Shown piece by piece: positions 57,736 to 64,000 of a DNA stretch of 64,000 bases. This stretch comes from Synergistaceae bacterium UBA6083 (GTDB taxonomy: Bacteria; Synergistota; Synergistia; Synergistales; 79-D21). The translations under genes and the position numbers were made by a program. The stretch is taken from NCBI GenBank assembly GCA_002436015.1, contig DIXJ01000003.1:19230-83229 (forward strand), read 5' to 3'. How positions within the stretch are numbered: the first letter of the stretch is position 1; every line of letters starts with the position of its first letter. Below the pieces are notes generated by a model. It did no database searches. It was not told the origin of the DNA and saw nothing but the letters and a program-made list of their open reading frames with translations.

Positions 57736-60089
57736 AGCCCATCTATCCCGCTACAGCCGAAAGCCTCCAAATCCCGAAAGTCCTTGGCATCGTCGGGAAG
57801 CGATGCAAGAGCGAACTGGGAGTGGCAGTGCTCTCCGAACTCCAGCCGGCACAAGACCTTGTTCAGCTTAACTCCCGTCAGGGACTCCTGCGGGATGTCC
57901 TAAGGTATCGGGAACTAGAAGGGGAATTCCCGTGGGACAATCGCGTGATTCCGGTAGCCGGTTGTATCGAGGAGGCGAAGTCCAGCGCGCTCCTGACCGG
58001 TGAGGAATTGACATGGGTTCGCACACTGCTTGCCCTGGGAGTGAAAGTCAAGAGGGAAGCCGGTCGTGTACGAGAGCGTTTTCCTGAATTGGTCCAGCTA
58101 GGCAGACGCATCAGGGATTTTAGCGAGGAACTCGAGGCTCTGGGTGTGCTGGACGAGGATGGCCGGCTTTACGACCACGCCTCTTCCACCTTGAGGGACC
58201 TACGGGCCAGGCTGGATACGCTGAGGGGGGCCACAAGGAAAACCGGCCAGGCACTCCTGAATGATCCCGCAACCTCAGGGATGCTCCAGGACCGTGTCTT
58301 GAGCCTCAGGAGCGGTCGTTTTGTCGTCCTCGTACGTTCCGAGCATGCCTCCACCTACCCGGGAATCGTCACGGATAGAAGCAGTTCAGGGAATTCCTTT
58401 TACGTCGAACCGTACAAGCTGGCAGCCCTGAACAATAAGATGGCCGTCGCACTGGAAGAGGAACGACAGGAAGAGCTTCGAATCCTGCGGAAATTGACGC
58501 TTCAGGTCATTGAGAAAGAAGGAGCGATCCGGGAGACGGAATTTTCGCTTGGGAGCCTAGACCTTCTATGCGCCGAAGCGGAAATGGTGGAAAAGATGAA
58601 GTGGCACTTGCCCGAGCTTTCGGCGGCATCGGGTTTCCGGTTCTGCCGCCTCGTGCACCCGCTGCTGGGAGAGAAAGCGGTTCCCATCGAGATCGCGTGT
58701 GGGGCGGACTTTAGAATCCTGGTCATCACCGGACCGAACACGGGTGGCAAGACCGTTGCCCTCAAGACAGCGGGAGTGGCTGTCCTGTTGGCCTGGTTGG
58801 GTTTGCCTGTCCCTGCGGGAGAGGGGTCTATGGTGGGGGATATCGATTCCGTCTTCGTGGACGTGGGGGATGAACAAAGTATCGAGCAAAACCTCTCCAC
58901 TTTCAGTGCCCATGTGAATAATATCGTGTCGATCCTGAAGGCGGTTGGCTCAGGTTCACTTGTCCTTCTTGATGAGTTGGGTTCCGGCACGGACCCGCAG
59001 GAAGGTGCAGCCCTCGGGATCGCCCTCCTGGAGGCGTTCAGGGAGAAAGCATCCCTGGTCCTGGCAACGACGCACCATAACCCCATCAAGAGCTATGCCC
59101 TCGTTTCGCCAGGGGTGGAAACCGCAAGCATGGAATTTGACCCAATTTCGCTTGGGCCAACCTTCTCTCTTCTGATGGGTGTGCCCGGCAAGAGCAATGC
59201 GCTCCTTATCGCAGAAAGACTCGGGATGCCCCGATCCGTGATCGAGCGGGCAAAAGCTAGCCTCAGCGGGGAAGATATTTCGGTGGAAGAACTGATTGGC
59301 CAACTGCAGGAAAAACGGTCATCGCTTGAAAAGGCTGCCCGCGAGCTGACCGAGGAAAGGGGCAGACTTGCTGAGACCCGGATGTCGCTGGAAAACCGCA
59401 AAGCAAATCTTGACGCTCAACGCGAGAAGCTTCTGAAAGAAGCCGATCTCAAAGCGGAGAAGATCGTCAAGGAGGCCCAGGAGGCTGCACGTGATCTTCT
59501 CAAGGGTATCGAAAAGTCAAAGACCGTTTCGGCGGCACATCGGAAGATGGGAACGGATCGGGCCAAACTGGAAAGGATTCGCAATGCCGCTGAACTGCGG
59601 GAGGAAAGAAGGATCGAACGGCAATCCGTCAAGGTGGAAGGGGTAAGCCTGAAGCCAGGGGATGCGGTACAACTCGTTGGGTCTTCAGTGAAAGGCATCG
59701 TCGAGCGCGTCGATGAAGATCGGGCGATCCTTGTTGCAGGTTCCTTCCACATGGAGGTTCCCCTGGGCAGGTTGAAAAAGTCGGGAGAATCCTCTGCAAA
59801 AGCCCAATCGCCGATTTCTGTCAGGACGACTCGTCCCACCGGGATCCCGAGTTCGATCATGGTGAGGGGTATGACGGTGGACGAGGCTTTGCCAGACGTT
59901 GAAAGGTACCTTGACCAAGCCTATCGGGCAGGTTACGACCAAGTCACCGTTATCCACGGAAGGGGAACAGGAACGCTTCGCAAGGTTGTCCAGGAATTGC
60001 TGAAATCGCTTCCTTACGTCCGTGAATACCGATTGGGGGATCACGGGGAAGGTGGTTACGGTGTTACGATTGTCACGTTTGCAAGGTGA
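57732..60089 (+). CDS. mutS2: MutS2 endonuclease/ATPase with Smr domain
   Basis: A 785-residue MutS2. The core helical clamp region precedes the ABC-type ATPase with Walker A GPNTGGKTVALKT near residue 336 and Walker B LVLLDELGSGTDPQEG near residue 410. A long charged coil (about 515-640) and a KOW-like segment follow. The C-terminal Smr nuclease domain (from about 707) contains VTVIHGRGTGTLRKV. MutS2 does not do mismatch repair; it suppresses recombination or rescues collided ribosomes. Confidence 0.95.
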   Translation: MKPIYPATAESLQIPKVLGIVGKRCKSELGVAVLSELQPAQDLVQLNSRQGLLRDVLRYRELEGEFPWDNRVIPVAGCIEEAKSSALLTGEELTWVRTLLALGVKVKREAGRVRERFPELVQLGRRIRDFSEELEALGVLDEDGRLYDHASSTLRDLRARLDTLRGATRKTGQALLNDPATSGMLQDRVLSLRSGRFVVLVRSEHASTYPGIVTDRSSSGNSFYVEPYKLAALNNKMAVALEEERQEELRILRKLTLQVIEKEGAIRETEFSLGSLDLLCAEAEMVEKMKWHLPELSAASGFRFCRLVHPLLGEKAVPIEIACGADFRILVITGPNTGGKTVALKTAGVAVLLAWLGLPVPAGEGSMVGDIDSVFVDVGDEQSIEQNLSTFSAHVNNIVSILKAVGSGSLVLLDELGSGTDPQEGAALGIALLEAFREKASLVLATTHHNPIKSYALVSPGVETASMEFDPISLGPTFSLLMGVPGKSNALLIAERLGMPRSVIERAKASLSGEDISVEELIGQLQEKRSSLEKAARELTEERGRLAETRMSLENRKANLDAQREKLLKEADLKAEKIVKEAQEAARDLLKGIEKSKTVSAAHRKMGTDRAKLERIRNAAELREERRIERQSVKVEGVSLKPGDAVQLVGSSVKGIVERVDEDRAILVAGSFHMEVPLGRLKKSGESSAKAQSPISVRTTRPTGIPSSIMVRGMTVDEALPDVERYLDQAYRAGYDQVTVIHGRGTGTLRKVVQELLKSLPYVREYRLGDHGEGGYGVTIVTFAR

Positions 60090-60107
60090 AAAGGGGGAGA
60101 TCGGCCT

Positions 60108-60797
60108 GTGGAAGACGGTTTTTTCAACCTTAAATCCCTGAGGGAACAAGTCTATGAATATCTCAAGATTCAATTAAACGAGGGGAAGCTTGAACACGGG
60201 GCCTTCCTCAACCTCAACGCGATCAGCGCCGAAATGGGAATCAGCAAGACCCCGTTGCGGGACGCCCTGTTCCAGCTTGAGGCGGAAGGGTTTGTAACCA
60301 TTTACCCGAGGCGGGGAGTCAAGGTCAACGTCCTGAGCCTGGAAAAAATCCGTAATATTTACCAGATCCTCGGCGGGCTTGAGGGTGCCGTTCTCGTTGA
60401 AGTTGCCGTCAAGTTTCATAAAAAGGACGTAGACGGGATGGAGAACTACAACGAAGAGATGAAAGCCGCTTTAGAAAATAACAACTTCGAACTTTTTTAC
60501 TCTCGGAACCTTGATTTCCACAATGTCTATTTGGAGTTGTCCGAGAACTCCGACTTGCTGAGAACGGTCAGGATTCTCAAGGAGCGGCTCTACGATTTTC
60601 CAAGGAGCAAGGGGTTTATCAAGGAGTGGGAAGTTGTATCCACCGGGGAACACGACAAGATCATCGATTTCCTCAGGAGGGGAGATTTTAACGGGGCAGC
60701 GGACTATATCCGGGACGTCCACTGGTCTTTTTCGGTCCAGGAAAGGTTTATCCGTCGCTATTACTTCGGTTTGGCTTCACAGCCTGTAACTCGATAG
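60108..60797 (+). CDS. GntR-family transcriptional regulator (FCD type)
   Basis: A 229-residue FadR-subfamily regulator. The winged helix has LREQVYEYLKIQLNEGKLEHG and ISAEMGISKTPLRDALFQLE with FVTIYPRRGVKV. The C-terminal FCD effector domain has a metal-type pattern (ENYNEEM, FHNVYLELSEN, EHDKIIDFLRRGDF). It starts with GTG 19 bases after mutS2. Members often control transport and catabolism of carboxylates or amino acids, so the nearby TRAP and serine dehydratase genes are candidate targets; that is inference. Confidence 0.88.
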   Translation: MEDGFFNLKSLREQVYEYLKIQLNEGKLEHGAFLNLNAISAEMGISKTPLRDALFQLEAEGFVTIYPRRGVKVNVLSLEKIRNIYQILGGLEGAVLVEVAVKFHKKDVDGMENYNEEMKAALENNNFELFYSRNLDFHNVYLELSENSDLLRTVRILKERLYDFPRSKGFIKEWEVVSTGEHDKIIDFLRRGDFNGAADYIRDVHWSFSVQERFIRRYYFGLASQPVTR

Positions 60798-60896
60798 GGG
60801 TCGTGGAAGGCTGCTTAAAAAACTGAAGGAAATTGCAAGGATAACAAGGGTGTACGCTCCTTTCGATATCGGCTTAGGGGAGTTTATCACGCAAAT

Positions 60897-60933
60897 AGAG
60901 GGGGCATCGGGCTTTGGGCTCGATGCCCCCTCT
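60897..60933. terminator. Inverted repeat between gntR and sdaA
   Basis: A 13-bp perfect stem (60897-60909 with 60921-60933) and an 11-base loop lie 20 bases after the sdaA stop on the minus strand and 100 bases after gntR on the plus strand. T runs are short on both sides. Confidence 0.7.
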
Positions 60934-60952
60934 CAGCCGGCATTGCCGAGGG

Positions 60953-62500
60953 TCAATTCAGGTCAAGGCGAGGCATCGCTTTGGCCGAGGGGCAAAGGGC
61001 AAGCCCCCCCCTTGCGGTGCAGCGCAATTCTTCGGGAAGCATGCGCCCTACAGAATCCACGGCGTCGACCGTCTCATCAAGCGGGACGGGGTTTTCATAG
61101 CCTCCCATGACCATGTCGGCGCAGAGGAAGGCCATTGAGGCCAGGGATGCATTTCGGCTGTGGCAGGGGACCTCAACGATTCCCTGGACCAGGTCACAGA
61201 CAGATCCCATGGTGTTCTGGAATACGGTTGCGGCCGCATCGCATGCCTGGCGAGCCGTTCCACCGGCAGCCTCCACGGCGGCAGCCGCTCCCATGGCCCC
61301 GGCGGCTCCGATTTCAACCTGGCAGCCGCACACTTCGGCCGCGAAGGTGCTTCGTCTATCCAGGGCGAGTCCGATAGCCCCAGCGGCCCATAAAGCTTTG
61401 ACAGCCTGCTCCCGGGAAAGGCCGAAATCCGTGATCAACGTGGAGAGAACCCCCGGGATGACCCCGGCGGATCCTCCGGTCGGAGCCGCGCAAACCACGC
61501 CCCCGGATCCGTTGATATGCATGGCGGCCATTGCCCTTGATGCAGCCCGCAAGTGCGGTCCGCCGACCAAAAGCGAACCAGCGGACTCCGCTCGGAGAAG
61601 AGAGGCGGCCATGGGGCGAAGCAATTTCATGCCCGCTGGATGTTCAAGGCCACGATCCACGGCCTTGAGCATCACGTCAAGGCGGAGTTCCATTTCTTTT
61701 AAAAGTTCTTTCCTGGGGAGTTCGAGCAGGGCCTCTTCATAGGCCAGGGCTGCCTGGCCCAGAGACCACCCGTTTTTGTCAGCGAGCTCGAGAAGGGCCG
61801 TGGTATCCCCGAAGAGCTCCTTTCCCTTCAGGGGTGACATAACGGGATTTGCCGTCAAGACACGCGTCACTCCGGGAAGGGACCGGATGTTTTCAAGCAT
61901 CGTTTCGGACGGTTCCTGGCAAGAGGACGCGTGGAAAAAGCGGCAGGATGCCCCGACACTTTCCTGCGTTTCAGGAGCCCAGCCCCGGAGGAACTCGAGG
62001 GCAGGGTCGGCAGGATTATCCAGTGCGACTTCGACAAGAAGAACATGCCGGTCACCCTTGATCATGAGCGGGTGCCCGTCAACGGAGGCGATTTCAATGG
62101 ATCCGCCACCGACAGAGCGGGCGTGGAGAGTCACCTTTCCGCCGTTTTCCCCCTGCAAGAGTATCCTCATGCTGTTGGGATGGTCGGCTTCCGGGAAAGG
62201 GGCAAGTTCGAAGCGTGCCTGGAGGCCGAAGGAAGGGGCGAGTTCAAGCATTTTCGGGAAACGGTCGTCCGTGAGGAAGATTCCGAGAAGTCCCGAAATC
62301 AGGGCAAGATCGCTGCCTTGATCGTGGTAGCAGACCGAAAGGGAACTCGTGGGGTGGATGACAACCTTGGCATCCACCGGTCTTGAACCCAAAAGGTCAC
62401 GGGCAATGCGCCCGATGCGCCATGGTCCCGCGGTGTGCGAACTGGATGGCCCTCTCATGATTGGTCCGATGACGTGATTCAGGATGCTCACTCGTTTCAC
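60953..62500 (-). CDS. sdaA: L-serine dehydratase, iron-sulfur type, fused beta-alpha
   Basis: A 515-residue single-chain Fe-S serine dehydratase turning L-serine into pyruvate and ammonia. The N-terminal beta domain has IMRGPSSSHTAGPWRIGRIA. The alpha domain has SGGVVCAAPTGGSAGVIPG and the cluster Cys in EVCGCQVEIGAAGAMG, GSVCDLVQGIVEVPCHSRNA. The cluster is destroyed by oxygen, in keeping with an anaerobe. GTG at 62500 follows AGGGGGATT. It may be an orthologue with another beta-hydroxy amino-acid preference, but serine is the best guess. Confidence 0.92.
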   Translation of the reverse strand: MKRVSILNHVIGPIMRGPSSSHTAGPWRIGRIARDLLGSRPVDAKVVIHPTSSLSVCYHDQGSDLALISGLLGIFLTDDRFPKMLELAPSFGLQARFELAPFPEADHPNSMRILLQGENGGKVTLHARSVGGGSIEIASVDGHPLMIKGDRHVLLVEVALDNPADPALEFLRGWAPETQESVGASCRFFHASSCQEPSETMLENIRSLPGVTRVLTANPVMSPLKGKELFGDTTALLELADKNGWSLGQAALAYEEALLELPRKELLKEMELRLDVMLKAVDRGLEHPAGMKLLRPMAASLLRAESAGSLLVGGPHLRAASRAMAAMHINGSGGVVCAAPTGGSAGVIPGVLSTLITDFGLSREQAVKALWAAGAIGLALDRRSTFAAEVCGCQVEIGAAGAMGAAAAVEAAGGTARQACDAAATVFQNTMGSVCDLVQGIVEVPCHSRNASLASMAFLCADMVMGGYENPVPLDETVDAVDSVGRMLPEELRCTARGGLALCPSAKAMPRLDLN

Positions 62501-62537
62501 TTGAATCCCCCTCTTCCGAATGCCTTGCTTACTTCCT

Positions 62538-62568
62538 ATTTTAACTGCAGATCGGCGTTCTGGGTCAA
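62538..62568 (-). promoter_or_regulatory. Possible promoter of sdaA
   Basis: On the minus strand TTGACC (62568-62563) and TAAAAT (62543-62538), spacer 19 bp, one longer than ideal. The leader would be about 30-35 bases. Confidence 0.4.
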
Positions 62569-62630
62569 ATCGAAGAAATGTACTGTTTCAGAGCGGTTGG
62601 CCGAAATTGCTGAGGGAGTGCGCTTGCAGG

Positions 62631-62660
62631 TTGACAGGGGTTGGCGTTATCGCCTAGGAT
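62631..62660 (+). promoter_or_regulatory. Promoter of the TRAP-transporter locus
   Basis: A perfect TTGACA (62631-62636), 18 bp, then TAGGAT (62655-62660). The -10 lies inside a perfect inverted repeat. Transcription would start near 62667 and leave a leader of about 200 bases. Confidence 0.65.
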
Positions 62661-62664
62661 AACG
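62645..62664 (+). promoter_or_regulatory. Operator-like inverted repeat over the TRAP promoter
   Basis: CGTTATC (62645-62651), GCCTAG, GATAACG (62658-62664): a perfect 7-6-7 dyad covering the -10 box. A repressor bound here would block transcription. The GntR-family regulator encoded 2 kb away is a candidate ligand; this is not shown. Confidence 0.55.
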
Positions 62665-62677
62665 GCTGTGGCGACCC

Positions 62678-62700
62678 TAGATATGTGATGTATTAGATAT
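62678..62700 (+). repeat. TAGATAT direct repeat in the TRAP leader
   Basis: TAGATAT occurs at 62678-62684 and 62694-62700, 16 bases apart, downstream of the operator-like dyad. It might be a second protein site. The rest of the gap up to 62869 contains no gene that I can support, only a weak GCCTT/AAGGC hairpin near 62738-62754. Confidence 0.3.
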
Positions 62701-62869
62701 CTTTTAACTCACCCTCCGGATCAATCGTTTCCGTGTTGGAACGCCTTTGCCGGAAGGCATGAAAAAGCGGGGGAGGTGAATCGAGACTCGAGCAAACTCC
62801 CAGGAAAGAAACACTCGACATCATGTGCAAGGTTACAAAAATTTTCCCGGAGAAGGGAGCAACTGTATT

Positions 62870-63886
62870 ATGACAACGCAAAAGAAGTCCCTGTTGCTGT
62901 GCGCTGTTCTTTTTGTTTCTCTGTTTGCCCTGATGGCAGGATCCGCACTGGCTGCCCCTGCTGTGACCCTGAAGTTCGCCGGCCAGTCCCCGGCCGACCA
63001 CCCGGCCTCCGTCCTGATGAACGAGATCGCCAAGGAAGTCGCCGACAAGACGAAAGGCCGCATCGAGGTCAAGGTCTACCCTGCCAACCAGCTGGGCGAC
63101 TACACCCTCGTCTACGAGGAACTCATCAAGGGCACCATCGACCTTTCCTGCACTTCCGTCCCCAGCCAGTTCGACCCCCGGCTTGAGCTGGTCTACATCA
63201 ACGGATTCGTCAAGGGATACGGCGACGTCAAGAAGGTCTTCGCTCCCACCGGTTGGCTCTTCAAGAAGATGGACGAGCTGAACACCCGCCTCGGCGTCAA
63301 GCTCGGCGGGTTCTTTATCGAAGGCATGATCGGCACCGCCACCACCAAGCCGGCCACGAAGCCCCTCGATCCCAGCGTGAAGAAGGGCGTCCTGATCCGG
63401 GTCCCGAACATGGATGTCTACAAGCTCGCCGCTGACGCCATGGGATACCGCACCGTCACGATCCCCTACGCCGACGTCTACCAGGCCCTGCAGACCGGCG
63501 TGGCCGAAGGCGTGAACGGGTTCTCCGTCGTTGCCGCCTACACCATGCTCCGCGATGTCATCAAGCACTGGTACATGACCAACTACTCCCTGGAATGCCT
63601 GAACTACATGATCAGCGGCAAGACCTGGGCGAAGCTGGCCCCCGCCGACCAGAAGATCCTCCAGGAAGCGATCAACCACGCTGCCGCCAAGAGCATCGTC
63701 ATGGCGAAGCAGTCGGACGACAAGTACATGCAGCTCATGCGCGACAAGGGAATCAAGGTCTATACCTATTCGGAAAAGGAACTGGTTCCCATCGCCAAGG
63801 CCAGCGCCAGCACCTGGCCGATGCTCGAGAAGAAGATGACGAAGGAACTGATCGACGAGTTCCGCAAGGAATTGGCACCGAAATAA
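62870..63886 (+). CDS. dctP: TRAP transporter solute-binding protein, DctP family
   Basis: A 338-residue periplasmic binding protein. The signal peptide (MTTQKKSLLLCAVLFVSLFA, cleaved after SALA) precedes VTLKFAGQSPADHPASVLMN, the usual DctP start. IRVPNMDVYKLAADAMGYRT holds the family's carboxylate-binding Arg region, and PYADVYQALQTGVAEGVNGF is the signature block. It captures carboxylates or related substrates for a Na-driven permease pair, expected just past the window. ATG at 62870 follows AAGGGAG; codon use is strongly biased to C-ending codons, suggesting high expression. Confidence 0.93.
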   Translation: MTTQKKSLLLCAVLFVSLFALMAGSALAAPAVTLKFAGQSPADHPASVLMNEIAKEVADKTKGRIEVKVYPANQLGDYTLVYEELIKGTIDLSCTSVPSQFDPRLELVYINGFVKGYGDVKKVFAPTGWLFKKMDELNTRLGVKLGGFFIEGMIGTATTKPATKPLDPSVKKGVLIRVPNMDVYKLAADAMGYRTVTIPYADVYQALQTGVAEGVNGFSVVAAYTMLRDVIKHWYMTNYSLECLNYMISGKTWAKLAPADQKILQEAINHAAAKSIVMAKQSDDKYMQLMRDKGIKVYTYSEKELVPIAKASASTWPMLEKKMTKELIDEFRKELAPK

Positions 63887-63901
63887 AATCAGCACACCTG
63901 G

Positions 63902-63934
63902 AACGGACCCGAAGGCCATGCCTTTGGGTCCGTT
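63902..63934 (+). other. Stable hairpin after the TRAP binding-protein gene
   Basis: A 15-bp stem with one G-T pair (63902-63916 with 63920-63934) and a 3-base loop, without a T run. It probably stabilises the upstream mRNA end or slows polymerase so that the binding protein is made in excess of the permease genes expected downstream. Confidence 0.6.
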
Positions 63935-64000
63935 CAACTGGTTCGTGAAAGTTGGCGCGAAAACGCCATCCCAGCTTTTATGAGGGGAGATTTGTCCCGT

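Noticed and set aside
63980..64000. Start of the next gene (TRAP small permease)
   Set aside because: A GAGGGGAG ribosome-site-like sequence is present, but fewer than 20 bases of coding sequence would remain, so the start codon cannot be fixed.
1..64000. tRNA/rRNA genes, CRISPR arrays, insertion sequences, prophage
   Set aside because: I looked for cloverleaf arms, regularly spaced repeats, transposase or integrase motifs and found none.

Overview
The window reads as a chromosomal segment of an anaerobic, amino-acid-fermenting diderm bacterium with a fairly GC-rich genome. The phylum Synergistota is my best inference, not a proven assignment. The clues are a lysine 6-aminotransferase, a complete branched-chain amino-acid ABC transporter, a TRAP-type binding protein, an oxygen-sensitive Fe-S serine dehydratase, glutaminase, rubrerythrin, an [FeFe]-hydrogenase-like protein, an OmpH/Skp-like periplasmic chaperone (implying an outer membrane), and many TTG/GTG starts behind strong Shine-Dalgarno sequences.

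Layout. 1-7.7 kb: the 3' end of mreB, a YkgJ-type Cys-cluster protein, lysine aminotransferase, a DUF3084 membrane protein, a zinc-ribbon/GNAT pair, metK, a ComFC-type phosphoribosyltransferase and ompH. 7.7-12.4 kb (minus): livKHMGF. 12.5-15.3 kb: a HAD phosphatase, an adenosine-specific-kinase family protein and a convergent SSS symporter. 15.4-18.7 kb (plus): a tight five-gene module (DRTGG-like, GHKL ATPase, [FeFe]-hydrogenase-like, DRTGG-like, PHP), the least understood block here. 18.7-23.4 kb: small genes, an orphan pseudopilin, SUI1/YciH plus glutaminase, rubrerythrin, a DegT-like protein and a methyltransferase. 23.4-29.8 kb (minus): an overlapping histidine operon hisD-Z-G-B-H-A-F-IE without hisC. 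30-37 kb: radA-nfeD-stomatin, leuS-holA and convergent rpsT. 37.5-42.7 kb: a DUF445 protein, a DinG/XPD-like helicase, then rpmH-rnpA-yidD-yidC-jag. 42.9-46 kb: an HtrA protease and a two-component pair. 46.1-60.8 kb: rpsO, pnp-dut, thrS, infC-rpmI-rplT, and pheS-pheT-zapB-like-zapA-cvpA-mutS2-gntR. 60.9-64 kb: Fe-S serine dehydratase and the start of a TRAP transporter locus.

How it fits together. Much of the window is housekeeping (translation, membrane insertion, DNA repair) mixed with amino-acid uptake and catabolism. Regulatory DNA is unusually legible. Many promoters match the -35/-10 consensus with 16-18 bp spacers or have extended TGn -10 boxes. infC appears to start with AUA behind a terminator-containing leader. 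rpsO has a leader whose alternative pairing would hide its Shine-Dalgarno sequence. pheS has an attenuator-like hairpin. The TRAP promoter carries a perfect inverted repeat over its -10 box. Two genes appear to have leaderless mRNAs. I saw no tRNA, rRNA, CRISPR array, insertion sequence or prophage.
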